64,000 nucleotides of DNA from Streptomyces piniterrae (GCF_005048155.1 NZ_SUMB01000002.1:682001-746000), one strand, 5' to 3'. Counted from the stretch's first letter, positions 34,587 through 43,947 are shown. The notes: generated by a model from the letters alone, not told the origin. A program made the numbers and translations.

Positions 34587-35087
34587 ATGCCAAGGACAAC
34601 TGCCCGGACCCGGACCCGGACCCGAACCCGGATCGTGATGGGACTGACGGCCGGGGTACTCACCGGTGTGCTCGCCGCCTGCGGCGGCGGGGCGTCGACC
34701 GGCGGCGGGACGGCGCAACACGACGGATCGGCCGAGAAGCCGAAGGCCAGTGGTCGGCCGGCGGTGACGAAGGTCGACGTCACGCTGGCCGACTTCCACA
34801 TCACGCTGTCGAAGAAGACCTTCACCGCCGGACACTACGACTTCACCGCCAGGAACAGCGGTCAGCATGTGCATGCACTGGAGATCGAGGGCCCCGGCGG
34901 CGAGCAGCGCACCCGGGCACTGAAGCCGGGGGAGTCCGCGAGCCTCGACGTGACCCTGAAGCCGGGCACGTACAAGGTGTACTGCCCCGTGGACGGGCAC
35001 AAGGACCTGGGCATGCAGACGAAGATCACTGCCGGGGACGGTGGCGGGTCGACGAGCAACGGCACAAAGAACGGCGGTGGTTACTGA
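34587..35087 (+). CDS. Cupredoxin-domain lipoprotein
   Basis: 166 residues. The N-terminus has an unusual RTTARTRTRTRTR tract encoded by CGGACC-type repeats, then a signal helix ending in lipobox LAAC. The mature domain is a type 1 copper fold: copper ligands fit His in SGQHVHALEIEG, and Cys, His and Met in YCPVDGHKDLGM. The tail is Gly/Ser/Asn-rich. GGAGG lies 6 nt upstream of the ATG at 34587; an in-frame ATG 27 bp earlier is less likely. It is divergent from the ECF sigma gene. Role in extracytoplasmic copper handling or electron transfer is inferred from the fold. Confidence 0.87.
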   Translation: MPRTTARTRTRTRTRIVMGLTAGVLTGVLAACGGGASTGGGTAQHDGSAEKPKASGRPAVTKVDVTLADFHITLSKKTFTAGHYDFTARNSGQHVHALEIEGPGGEQRTRALKPGESASLDVTLKPGTYKVYCPVDGHKDLGMQTKITAGDGGGSTSNGTKNGGGY

Positions 35088-35123
35088 AGGTGGTCGGCTG
35101 ATGGGGCATGGGGCATGTCGGGT

Positions 35124-36203
35124 TCATCGCGGAGTGATGGCGATGCCTTCGGGCTCGTGTCCGGTGGGCAGGGTGTCGCGGACCTCGGGTGCGAAGGGAT
35201 CGATGACGGACACGGTGTCGGATTGTTCGTTGGTGACCCACACCCGCCGACCGTCAGGGGTGACGGCGACGCCCTGCGGCTGGACGCCGACATGAACGTG
35301 GGCGATGACGTGGCGGGTGGGAATGTCGATGATCAGCAGGCAGTCCTTGGCCGAATCGGCGACGTAAAGGCGCCTGCCGTCGGGGCTGACCGCGTTTCCC
35401 AGCGGCGCGTGGCCGCCCGGCAGAGTAGCCACCACGGCGTCCTTGCTGGTGTCGATGACCGACACCGTGCCGGATCCGGTGTTGGAGACGTACACCCGGT
35501 GGCCGTCGGGCAGCGAGCTGATCCCGCTGGGGAAGTCTCCCACCTCGATCTCGCGGATCGCATGCGAATGCGGGTCGAGCACGGTGACCGCACCATCGCC
35601 GTTGTCGGTCACATACGCGCGTCCGTCCGGCACCGTGGTGATGCTGTGCGGCAGCCGCCCCACCGGCACGGTGTCGACCACATGCGGGTCGGGATCCTGG
35701 ACGTTGATGACCGAGACCGTGTCCGCGCCGAAGTTGGCCACCAGCACACGGTCGCCGTCGCGGGTCGGCATCGCCGCGAAGGGCCGGTGCCCGACCCGTA
35801 CGGTGTCCGTCACCAGCCGGGAGGCGGTGTCGATGAAGGAGACGGTGTCGGCTCGGCCGTTGGCGACATAGACCTCGTCACCGTCCGGAGCCGCTCCTAC
35901 GCCGGTCGGGCCGCGGCCCACTTGGACGGCACCGATCCGGCGTTCCAACCGGGTGTCATAGGCCGAGACGGTCGTCGAGCCGCTGTTGGCCACGTAGGCG
36001 CTGACCCGCAGGGGGTAGTGGCCCAGCTGCCGGGTCGTCGGGGTCGCCGGAGTGCCCGCCGCGACAAGTAACCAGGCCAGCAGCATGGCGGTGGCCGCGC
36101 TCCAAGCGAGGCGACGCCTACGGCGGGACCGTGGCGGTGTGCTCGGACCGTACTGGCAACGTGCCTTGCCGGGAGGGGCGCCGGCCAGGGGGAATCGATG
36201 CAT
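35124..36203 (-). CDS. Secreted YVTN/NHL-type seven-bladed beta-propeller protein
   Basis: 359 residues. A basic N-terminus and one hydrophobic segment (WSAATAMLLAWLLVAAG) are followed by repeated blades of about 42 residues, each with a VYVxN or similar strand and a DTVSVID-like strand (AYVANSGSTTVSAYD, VYVANGRADTVSFID, VLVANFGADTVSVIN, VYVSNTGSGTVSVID, VWVTNEQSDTVSVID). Such proteins are generally extracellular binding or scaffold proteins; ligand unknown. It ends 36 bp from the convergent cupredoxin gene, so the two may share a function at the cell surface. Confidence 0.88.
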   Translation of the reverse strand: MHRFPLAGAPPGKARCQYGPSTPPRSRRRRRLAWSAATAMLLAWLLVAAGTPATPTTRQLGHYPLRVSAYVANSGSTTVSAYDTRLERRIGAVQVGRGPTGVGAAPDGDEVYVANGRADTVSFIDTASRLVTDTVRVGHRPFAAMPTRDGDRVLVANFGADTVSVINVQDPDPHVVDTVPVGRLPHSITTVPDGRAYVTDNGDGAVTVLDPHSHAIREIEVGDFPSGISSLPDGHRVYVSNTGSGTVSVIDTSKDAVVATLPGGHAPLGNAVSPDGRRLYVADSAKDCLLIIDIPTRHVIAHVHVGVQPQGVAVTPDGRRVWVTNEQSDTVSVIDPFAPEVRDTLPTGHEPEGIAITPR

Positions 36204-36589
36204 GGCTCTCCTGGATCAGTAGTGATCATTGTGGCTCCACAAGATCAGGGATCTTGGGATCCCGCGGCGTGCTACCGGCCAGCCAGCCCTCGTCGGTACC
36301 CCGGGCGAGTGAATCGTCCCTGGGTCGTTGCTGCGGGCATCCACCTGGCCGGCCACCGGCAGTCGGCGGCCGGCCGGGCCACCGCCGAGCGGTCCGCGCC
36401 GCCCCGGTGGCCCCTTGTGCCGACCCGTATGGCCATGCCCCTTGAGTGCGTTTTCATCGCCCTTTCATTGGCCCTCGCCAGGCTGCACCTGTCCCGGGCG
36501 ACTGCCCGGACTTTTCTCGCAGCCGTGACGCAGCGCGCGCCAAGTGATGCCGCGACGGCGGCTACCGGAATGCAAGGAAGCACCAGCAC
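36204..36589. other. Divergent intergenic region, propeller / condensation genes
   Basis: No gene supported. It contains promoters for both directions, a palindromic stretch AGATCAGGGATCTTGGGATC near 36243, and an 11-bp-period direct repeat at 36452-36468 described separately. AAGGA precedes the downstream ATG by about 11 nt. Confidence 0.5.
36452..36468 (+). promoter_or_regulatory. Candidate SARP-type direct repeat (TTTCAT x2, 11-bp period)
   Basis: TTTCAT at 36452 and again at 36463, each followed by a GCC-containing spacer. SARP regulators typically bind short direct repeats spaced 11 bp (one helical turn). A SARP gene ends this cluster. The repeat lies 120 bp upstream of the first condensation gene. 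Confidence 0.35.
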
Positions 36590-37984
36590 ATGGAATTCAC
36601 CGACATACCCGAACTGAGGGTCCGGCCAGGGCAGTTGAGCATCTGGCGCCCGGTGCCCGGCGAAGGTCGCGAGTCGTCCTGGTTACCCGATGCGCGGCCC
36701 CCGTCCTACGTCCAGGAAGCGCATCTCACCCGTCGGCCGGCGACGTCCCCTGCCGCACCGTCCTGGATCGCCACCACCTTCGAACTCCCGGGAGCCCTGA
36801 ACACCCGGGCCCTGGAGACCGCACTGCTGGCGTGGATCGACCGGCACGAGTCGCTGCGCAGCCGCCTCCTGCCCTACGGGCCCCACCTGCGCCGGGCCAC
36901 GCTGGAACCGGGAGCGGTGGCCATCCGGCGGACCGTGGTCGGCGGCCATCTCACCGGTGACGCGCTGTCCCGCCGTATCGAGGCGCTGTTCGACGGCGAA
37001 ACGGACCCGCTGGCCTGGCCCTCGTACCTCTTCGCCACCGTGACACACGCCGACTCCAGCACGCTCTACCTGGGCTTCGACCACTCCAACGTGGACGGCT
37101 ACTCGCTGGCTCTCGCCGCGTACGAGATCCGTCAGCTGTACGCGGCCGCGCTGCACGGGGTGCGGCCCGACCTCGACGACGTCGGCAGCTACCTGGACTT
37201 CGCCGCGTACGAGCGCCGAGCGGCCGTGCAGGTGGGCAGCGATCACGAAACGGTCGTCCGGTGGCGGGAGTTCATGACGGCGGCCGGCGGTGAACTGCCG
37301 GCCTTCCCCACACCGGTCGGCGGGGACGACGCATCCTGCTTCCCCCAGCTCAACGGCCTGGAGTGGCTGCTCGACGCGGCGCAGACGACCGCCTTCGAAG
37401 TCTCCTGCCGACAGGCCGGCGGGAGTTTCTGCGCCGGATTGCTGGCCTGCCTGGCCGGCGCGGGCGAGAAGAAGACCGAACTCACCACGGAGCAGGGGCA
37501 GTTCAGTGCCCTCATGCCGTTTCACACCCGCAACCAGGCGCGGTGGGCATGGTCGGTGGGGTGGTATGTGGGTCTGGCGCCGCTTCGGTTCACCGTGCGC
37601 GCCGAGGACGACTTCGCCGCGTTGGTGGGGCGTGCCATGACAGCGCTCAAGGCGGCCCGGCCGATGGCGGAGGTACCCATCACCAGGGTCACCGAACTGC
37701 TCGGAGTGCCGCTGGAACCACGGTTCGTGGTCTCGTACATGGACTTCCGGCACGTCCCCGGAGCCCGGCAGTGGGCCGAGTGGAAGGCCGCCATGGTGCG
37801 CAGCCGCCGCATCCATCCGTACGAGGTCTATCTGTGGATCAACCGCTCGCACGAGGGGACCTATGTGAGCTTCCGATACCCGAACACGGAACGCGGCAGG
37901 GAGACCATCCCGCGCTACGTCGACACCATCCGCCGGGCCATGGTGAACGTCGTCGCCGACGACCAGGAGGAGGCAGCCGCATGA
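36590..37984 (+). CDS. Stand-alone condensation-domain acyltransferase A
   Basis: 464 residues. The fold resembles NRPS condensation/PapA acyltransferases: SWIATTFELPGALNTRALET at the start, the active-site region LGFDHSNVDGYSL (DHxxxDG in place of HHxxxDG), and a C-terminal YLWINRSHEGTYVSFRYPN. No carrier or adenylation domain is attached. Residue 32 is encoded by TTA, the only in-frame TTA I found in this cluster, which would make it dependent on bldA tRNA. The TGA overlaps the ATG of a second condensation protein by 4 bp. It probably acylates a hydroxyl or amine in a small specialised metabolite; substrates unknown. Confidence 0.83.
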   Translation: MEFTDIPELRVRPGQLSIWRPVPGEGRESSWLPDARPPSYVQEAHLTRRPATSPAAPSWIATTFELPGALNTRALETALLAWIDRHESLRSRLLPYGPHLRRATLEPGAVAIRRTVVGGHLTGDALSRRIEALFDGETDPLAWPSYLFATVTHADSSTLYLGFDHSNVDGYSLALAAYEIRQLYAAALHGVRPDLDDVGSYLDFAAYERRAAVQVGSDHETVVRWREFMTAAGGELPAFPTPVGGDDASCFPQLNGLEWLLDAAQTTAFEVSCRQAGGSFCAGLLACLAGAGEKKTELTTEQGQFSALMPFHTRNQARWAWSVGWYVGLAPLRFTVRAEDDFAALVGRAMTALKAARPMAEVPITRVTELLGVPLEPRFVVSYMDFRHVPGARQWAEWKAAMVRSRRIHPYEVYLWINRSHEGTYVSFRYPNTERGRETIPRYVDTIRRAMVNVVADDQEEAAA

Positions 37985-39390
37985 GAATGATGGAGATAGC
38001 CGACTACATGCCTCGCCCCGGCGAACTGGTCGAGTTCCGGGCCGTCGGCGCTGCCGTGGCCGCCGCGGCCGCGGCGCCCGTGCACCCGGCCCCGCCCTCA
38101 CATCTGCAGGAGAACCACATCCGCCGGATCCTGGCCAACCAGGCCGCCGGCAGAACCCACTCGCCCTGGGTCGGCGTCGTCTTCGACGTGCCCGGCAGAC
38201 TCGACAGCGCCGCCATGGCGAGGGCCCTCGCCAAGTGGGCACGGCGCCATCCGACGCTGCTCACCTGGTTCACGCTGGACGACGACCGGCTGATCAGGCA
38301 CGCCGTACCGGCGGACACCTTCGCCCTGGAACCCGTCCCGTGCGGGACGTACGACTCCGGCGCAGCGCTCCGGGAGCAACTCCTGACGCGCTTCACTTCG
38401 GGTACGCACCCCCTGCGCTGGCCGTCGTTCGTGGCGGGTGCGGTGCTGAGGGAGGAGGACAACGCGTCGACCGTCTGGTTCGGCGTCGATCACACCCACT
38501 CCGACGGATACTCCGCGACACTGGTCTTCCCTGAGCTGCGCGCTCTGTACGAGGCGGAACTCAGCGGCGGCGAGGCACACTTGCCGGCCGCCGGCAGCTA
38601 TGTCGACTACTGCACCCTGGACCGGCAACGCACCGCGCTGATCGGGCCCGACGACCCGGGCGTGCGCCGCTGGGCGGACTTCTACCGTGCCGGGCCCGCC
38701 CCCGGGTTCCCGTTGGACCTCGGCACGGAGCCAGGTGTCAGCTACCCCGGAGTCCCCTTCGAAATGGATCTGTTCGACGCGACGGAGGCGGAGGCGTTCG
38801 CGGCGGCCTGCAAGCGCCGGGGAGCAGGAGCCATGGCGGGGATGCTCGCCGCGCTCGCCATCACCGGACACGAGCTCGGCGGTGTCGAGGACTACCGGGG
38901 GCTGAGCGTCATCCACACCCGGACCGAGCGGCGTTGGCAGCGCACCCAGGGGTGGCTCGTCAATCTCGTACCGGTCGAGTTCCCGGCCACGGACGGCTTC
39001 GGGAAGGCCGCCATCGGAGCGCAGCAGGCGATCGTGGCAGCGAAGGACCTCGTCGGGGTGACACCGATGAGAGTCATGGAGCTGGCGGCCGACCTGGCCG
39101 ACACCGTGCAGTCCGACACCGCCGCCGCCTACCCCATGGTTTCCTACCTGGACGGCCGGCACGTGCCGGGCTCACGCGACTGGACCGCCGCGAACTGCAA
39201 CGGTCTGGAGGGCCCTGCCACCAGCAGGGAGGTGCATCTGTGGATCAACCGGCTGTGGGACCGCACCTATCTCAAGACCCGCTACCCGGACACGCCCGAC
39301 GCCCGGCGGAACGTGCCCCGCTTCCTGACCCATCTGCGCCGGGTGCTCCGTACGGTCGCGCGGACGGGAGACTGGCCGCCGTCCGGGTAA
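37981..39390 (+). CDS. Stand-alone condensation-domain acyltransferase B
   Basis: 469 residues, paralogous to the preceding protein with the same length and layout: YVDYCTLDRQ matches YLDFAAYERR of protein A, the active-site motif is GVDHTHSDGYSA (DHxxxDG) and the end is HLWINRLWDRTYLKTRYPD. The ATG overlaps the first gene's TGA (ATGA), so they are co-translated and may form a heterodimer or act in sequence. Both have Asp in place of the first His of the usual HHxxxDG. The SARP gene follows after 94 bp. Confidence 0.83.
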   Translation: MRMMEIADYMPRPGELVEFRAVGAAVAAAAAAPVHPAPPSHLQENHIRRILANQAAGRTHSPWVGVVFDVPGRLDSAAMARALAKWARRHPTLLTWFTLDDDRLIRHAVPADTFALEPVPCGTYDSGAALREQLLTRFTSGTHPLRWPSFVAGAVLREEDNASTVWFGVDHTHSDGYSATLVFPELRALYEAELSGGEAHLPAAGSYVDYCTLDRQRTALIGPDDPGVRRWADFYRAGPAPGFPLDLGTEPGVSYPGVPFEMDLFDATEAEAFAAACKRRGAGAMAGMLAALAITGHELGGVEDYRGLSVIHTRTERRWQRTQGWLVNLVPVEFPATDGFGKAAIGAQQAIVAAKDLVGVTPMRVMELAADLADTVQSDTAAAYPMVSYLDGRHVPGSRDWTAANCNGLEGPATSREVHLWINRLWDRTYLKTRYPDTPDARRNVPRFLTHLRRVLRTVARTGDWPPSG

Positions 39391-39484
39391 CCGGGCCGCG
39401 GCGGGCCATGTCTCGGCGGACCAGGTTTCGACGGACAAGTGGAAACCGGCCGCATGCCCCTGGTGCGGCCATATACTCCTCTGC

Positions 39485-42412
39485 GTGTCGTCAACGGGGG
39501 CGCTGTCCAAGGGAGTTCACCAGCTCCGATTCACTGTGCTCGGTCCGCTCCAGGCATGGCGCGACGACGAGCAGCTGGAGCTCGGTCCGGTTCGCCAACA
39601 GGCCTTGCTGGCTTCCTTGTTGCTGCGACCGAACAGGACCGTAAGCCGGCAACAACTCCTCGACGGGGTATGGGGTTCGGAGCAGCCCGGCACGGGTGCC
39701 AAGGTGATTCCGGTCTATGTGCACCAGCTGCGCAGACGGCTGGGCGCCGGGGGAGAGGCCACGGGCGACTCCTTGATCGTCACCGATCGCGGTGGATATC
39801 GCTTCGTCCCACGGAACGTTCGGGTGGACGTGGCGCGATTGGAGGAGACCGTCGCCGAAGCCCGTTCGGCGAGGGAATCCGGCGACCTGGACGCCGCGGT
39901 CGACGCCTGGTCCACGGCGCTGGAGCTGTTCCGAGGTGATCCCCTGGCCGGAATCCCCGGCCCGTTCGCACAGGGGGAGCGGCTCCGGCTGACGGAACGC
40001 CGGCTCGCGTTGGCGCAGGACAAGCTGGCGTGTCAGCTCCGGCTGGGCCGGCACATCGAGGCGCTGGGCGAACTGTCCGCTCTGACCGCGACCCACCCCT
40101 ACCACGAGGCACTGGCCGCCCTGTTGATGCGCGCCCTCTACCTCGGCGACCGGCAGTCCGATGCGCTGGACGTCTTCGCCGAGGTACGCGGTCGTCTGGT
40201 GCGGGAGCAGGGGGCGGAACCGGGCAGCGAACTGCGACGGGTGCACGAGGCGGTGCTTCGTGGCGATGACGCGTTCCTGCTCGGCTCCGCCGTACGACCG
40301 CACCGGCCGACGGATCAGCGGCCCGCGGCCGCACGCCGGAAGCGCCGGGTACGCAATGAACTGCCGGCCGACGTCGGCAACTTCACCGGCCGGGACCGCG
40401 AGCTCGAACTCCTCCTCGCACCGGCCGATGACCAGGTGGTGACGGTCCGCGCGGTGGACGGCATGGCGGGGGTCGGCAAGACCGCGCTGGCGGTGCGCGC
40501 GGCACGGGCGCTGCTGGAGCAGTGCCCGGACGGCTGCCTCTTCGTCGACCTGCACGGACACCGCGAGGGCCGGGAAACGGCGGTGGCACAGCGCGTGTTG
40601 CGCCGGTTGCTGCGGGCGGTCGGCGCCGATGAAGGCGACGAGTCGGAGGATCTGGACGAGTTGGCCGCGTCCTGGAGGACCGCGACCGCATCGCTTCGGC
40701 TGCTGCTGGTCCTCGACGACGTTTCGGGTGCCGAGCAGGTGCGCCCGCTGCTGCCCGCCGGTGCCGGCAGCATGGTGTTGGTGACGAGCCGTCAGCGTCT
40801 GCCCGGCCTGGACGTCGACCGCAGGATCTCGCTGGCGCCGCTCGACATCGACCAGGCGGTGGGCCTGCTGACCCGCATCGTGGGTGGTGAGGGGTCCGAC
40901 GACGAGCGGGCGGCGGTGCGCGAACTGGCCCGCCTGTGCGATCAACTGCCGCTGGCCCTGCGCATCGTCGGAGCCCGGATCCAGAACCGTCCGCTCTGGG
41001 CGGTGGAACGCATGGCGGCCCGGCTGGCGGACGACGAGCGTCGGCTCGGCGAGCTCACCGTGGAGGACCGCAGCGTGGAGGCGGCCTTCCAGGTCTCCTA
41101 CGACCAGCTGCCGGCTGCCGAGCGCCGTGCGTTCCGCGCACTGGGCCTGTCGCCGACCGTCGAGCTCGACCGGCTGACGCTGGCCGCCATGCTCGACCGG
41201 ACACCGTCCGAAGCCCAACGCGCCCTGGACAGCCTGGCCGATACGAGCCTCGTACAGCAGGTGGCCGCCGACCGCTACCGGATGCACGACCTGGTGGCGG
41301 TCTACGCGCGGCGCGTCGCGGGCGCCTACCCCGACGAAGTCGCCACCTCCCGGGCCGGCGTGTTCCGGCTGTACGTCGTCGCCGCCCGCCGGGCGAGCGA
41401 CTGGAGCCGCACCGCCTTCCCGACCGGTCCGCAGCCGGGCGACGCGCCCTTCGCCGGCTGGGCGGAGGCGTCGGCCTGGCTGGATGCGGCGGGCAGTGAG
41501 CTGGTCGACGTGGTGGGCCACGCGGCTGCCGCGGGCCACCTGGACGAGGCCTGCTGGATCGCCGAGGCCCTCTGCGACTACCTCACCCGGCAGGGCCGGT
41601 ACCACGAGTGCCGTACCGCCATCGAGATCGCCCTGCCCCTGGTGGAACAGGCCACCGACCGGCGGATGGTCTCCACACTGCGCACCTGCCTGGGCATTTC
41701 ACACGGAATGCAGGGCCACTACGCACAGGCACACACCTGGCTGGAAGACGCCCTGAAGCTCAGCCGCCGTGCCGGAGACCGTCTTGAGCAGGCTCGCGCC
41801 TTGGGCTGCCTCGGGATCTTCGCCAATGTGGTGGGGCAAACGACCGACGCCGCGGGCCACTTCGGCCAAGCGGCAGAGCTGATCCAGGGGGTGGACGACG
41901 ACTGGCTCAACGTGCTCTACCTGGCCAACGTCGGCGCCATCCACCACCAACTGGGAGAGCACGAGGACGCGCACAACTGCTACGCGACAGCGATCATCCT
42001 CGCCGAGAAGATCGAAAGCCCCCGGGCACTGGGCAAGACACTGTTCCGCATGGGGGCGCTCCAACTCGACAGCGGCCGGCACGACGCCGCGGCCGACGTG
42101 CTCGGCAAGTCCGCCGAAATCGCCGAGCGCATCGGGGACGTCCCGCTGTACGCGGCTGTCCTCGGCAGACTGGGCACTGCCCAGGAACGCCTGGGCAACC
42201 TGGACACGGCGCTCGAACTCCGCCGCCGGGCACGCACAGTGATCAGCGAACGCAGCAGCTCCAGAATGAAGATCGAGATCCGCAACCTGCTCGGCTGGAG
42301 CAGCGCTGCGGTGGAGGACATCACCCGGGCCCGCGACCACTTCGAACTTGCCATCGCCCGACCCGAGAACGACGGCAACGGCCCGGCCGTGCATCGCCGG
42401 CCGGGCCGATAG
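39485..42412 (+). CDS. SARP-family regulator with NB-ARC and TPR domains (AfsR-like)
   Basis: 975 residues from GTG at 39485. Order of domains: OmpR-type winged helix (residues about 15-105; LGPLQAWRDDEQLELGPVRQ then RRRLGAGGE), bacterial transcriptional activator domain (about 110-255), NB-ARC with Walker A DGMAGVGKTAL and Walker B LLLVLDDVSGAE, a GLPLAL-like motif (DQLPLALRIVGARI), and C-terminal TPRs from about 690. Such regulators usually activate the adjacent specialised-metabolite genes, here the two condensation proteins. A near-miss of the 1000-residue AfsR size; no kinase site visible. Confidence 0.9.
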   Translation: MSSTGALSKGVHQLRFTVLGPLQAWRDDEQLELGPVRQQALLASLLLRPNRTVSRQQLLDGVWGSEQPGTGAKVIPVYVHQLRRRLGAGGEATGDSLIVTDRGGYRFVPRNVRVDVARLEETVAEARSARESGDLDAAVDAWSTALELFRGDPLAGIPGPFAQGERLRLTERRLALAQDKLACQLRLGRHIEALGELSALTATHPYHEALAALLMRALYLGDRQSDALDVFAEVRGRLVREQGAEPGSELRRVHEAVLRGDDAFLLGSAVRPHRPTDQRPAAARRKRRVRNELPADVGNFTGRDRELELLLAPADDQVVTVRAVDGMAGVGKTALAVRAARALLEQCPDGCLFVDLHGHREGRETAVAQRVLRRLLRAVGADEGDESEDLDELAASWRTATASLRLLLVLDDVSGAEQVRPLLPAGAGSMVLVTSRQRLPGLDVDRRISLAPLDIDQAVGLLTRIVGGEGSDDERAAVRELARLCDQLPLALRIVGARIQNRPLWAVERMAARLADDERRLGELTVEDRSVEAAFQVSYDQLPAAERRAFRALGLSPTVELDRLTLAAMLDRTPSEAQRALDSLADTSLVQQVAADRYRMHDLVAVYARRVAGAYPDEVATSRAGVFRLYVVAARRASDWSRTAFPTGPQPGDAPFAGWAEASAWLDAAGSELVDVVGHAAAAGHLDEACWIAEALCDYLTRQGRYHECRTAIEIALPLVEQATDRRMVSTLRTCLGISHGMQGHYAQAHTWLEDALKLSRRAGDRLEQARALGCLGIFANVVGQTTDAAGHFGQAAELIQGVDDDWLNVLYLANVGAIHHQLGEHEDAHNCYATAIILAEKIESPRALGKTLFRMGALQLDSGRHDAAADVLGKSAEIAERIGDVPLYAAVLGRLGTAQERLGNLDTALELRRRARTVISERSSSRMKIEIRNLLGWSSAAVEDITRARDHFELAIARPENDGNGPAVHRRPGR

Positions 42413-42456
42413 CGCCACCCCCACCCCCGCGGGGCGCGGCGGTGCCTGCTGTCAGA

Positions 42457-43215
42457 TCAGGACGCGTCGTACCAGAAGACCCCGTCATCGCCGTCGTGGC
42501 CGATGGTGCGGGCCATGATGCCGCCCTCCTTCGGATAGGCCGGGTGCTGGGCGAAGAAGCCGCCGACCGACTGGAGCGATGTCGCGTCGCAGACCGCGTC
42601 GGTGCGGATGCAGAACCGCGCCACCGGAACACCGGGGAACTTCTCCGGGCCCGCGCCGGTGGAGGTGAACCCCAGCGCGCTCAGGCCCTTCGGCGTACGG
42701 GCCCAGATACCGGTACCGGGCTGCATGGGGTCGGCGTAGAGCATGCCGTTCACCTGCTCGCGCGGAATGCTGGTCTCGTTGTTGGCGATCTTCTGGAGCA
42801 CATGGTCGGCCGCCTGCGCACCTTGCGAGTAGCCGACGATGGTGAACTTGGCGCCCGGGTCGCGGCGGTAGGTGTCCTCCGCGGCGGCCAACAGACGCTC
42901 GTACCCCTCCTTCACGCTGGCGTCGAAGCTCGGTGCGTTCAGGTCCGGGACGTTCTGACCGTTCAGCCATGGCCCGGCGCTCGCCGGATAGCAGACCGGA
43001 ACCGGGATACCACCGTCGAGGTGCTGGTTCGCGTACCCGAAGGTGATGCTGCAATCGGGCGCCGACGCCGCGGCGCCCGTGCCGCCGATCTCGATGTAGT
43101 AGTGGTGCACGGAATCGGCGTGCGCGACGGTGGGTGCGACGGCGGCAGCGGCCACCATGGCCGCCGTCATGGCCACAGCGGTGACCGCCCGCTTGAGCCT
43201 GCTGGGTCTCGACAT
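42457..43215 (-). CDS. Secreted PE-PPE/cutinase-like alpha/beta-hydrolase
   Basis: 252 residues from the ATG at 43215 (the frame extends 17 codons upstream without support). The signal peptide VTAVAMTAAMVAAAAVAPTV ends near AHA. The mature region begins SVHHYYIEIGGTG and contains FTIVGYSQGAQAADHVL, the nucleophile elbow GYSQG of cutinase and PE-PPE hydrolases. A late His (GHDGDD) may complete the triad. It probably hydrolyses an ester outside the cell; physiological substrate unknown. It converges on the SARP gene, with 44 bp between. Confidence 0.83.
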   Translation of the reverse strand: MSRPSRLKRAVTAVAMTAAMVAAAAVAPTVAHADSVHHYYIEIGGTGAAASAPDCSITFGYANQHLDGGIPVPVCYPASAGPWLNGQNVPDLNAPSFDASVKEGYERLLAAAEDTYRRDPGAKFTIVGYSQGAQAADHVLQKIANNETSIPREQVNGMLYADPMQPGTGIWARTPKGLSALGFTSTGAGPEKFPGVPVARFCIRTDAVCDATSLQSVGGFFAQHPAYPKEGGIMARTIGHDGDDGVFWYDAS

Positions 43216-43341
43216 TGCCCTGGGATCCCCTCGCGTTGAGGCACGCATGGTGGGACATGCGTGCACTTGACGGCGACGAAGCTAGCCACGGCCGTTGATA
43301 TCGCGCTCACAAAGCGATGAATGCGCTGGTGGCGGGGGGGA

Positions 43342-43947
43342 TCAGGGCCTGGTCCCGACCCGTCGTACAGGCCCCAGTGCCGCGCGCAGCGCCGGCGTGA
43401 GGACGCGGCGGGTCTCGGACGGAGTGAGGGCGGCCGGGGTGGGGAGGGGATTGAGGTAGCGGGTGTAGATGAGGCCGCCGAGGATCGTCACCACTGCCGT
43501 GGCGCGGGCGGTCGCGCCCCGGCCGCCGAGAAATTCAACAAGCCGGGTCAGCAGCTCGCGTTCCAGGTATTCGCGGATCACCTCGGCGGCCTCCTCGCCC
43601 CGGGTGGTCAGCTGCCGGAAGTCCGCGTCCTCCCACAGGCCCGTCACCGCGTCGATCAGCCGGTCGGGGAGGGTGGCCGGATCGCCGCCGAGAACAGCGT
43701 CCACCGTCAGCGCGTTCGCGCACTGGAACTGCATCACGTCCGCGAACAGGCCCTTCTTCGACCCGAAGTGGTACGCGATCAGCGCCGGATCGACCCCGGC
43801 GGCCCTGGCCACCGCGCGCAGGGTGGTGCGCCGGTAGCCGTGCTCCAGGAACAGCGCATGGGCCGCGGAGACGATGGACTCGCGGGTCTGCGGGTTGCCT
43901 CGGGGGCGGCCTCGGGGGCGGGCGGGGGCAGGGGCGGCGTTATTCAT
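43342..43947 (-). CDS. TetR-family repressor
   Basis: 201 residues. The N-terminal helix-turn-helix TRESIVSAAHALFLEHGYRR, then ARAAGVDPALIAYHFGSKKG, is a textbook TetR DNA-binding domain. The C-terminal part fits the TetR_C group found with QacR-like regulators. It is divergent from the NAD(P)-binding/PPOX pair and haloalkane dehalogenase (63-bp gap), whose promoter it probably controls. Ligand unknown. Confidence 0.92.
   Translation of the reverse strand: MNNAAPAPARPRGRPRGNPQTRESIVSAAHALFLEHGYRRTTLRAVARAAGVDPALIAYHFGSKKGLFADVMQFQCANALTVDAVLGGDPATLPDRLIDAVTGLWEDADFRQLTTRGEEAAEVIREYLERELLTRLVEFLGGRGATARATAVVTILGGLIYTRYLNPLPTPAALTPSETRRVLTPALRAALGPVRRVGTRP

Noticed and set aside
37363..37980. 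N-terminal extension of the second condensation protein
   Set aside because: This stretch is antiphase reading of the first condensation gene; the ATGA overlap at 37981 gives the natural start.
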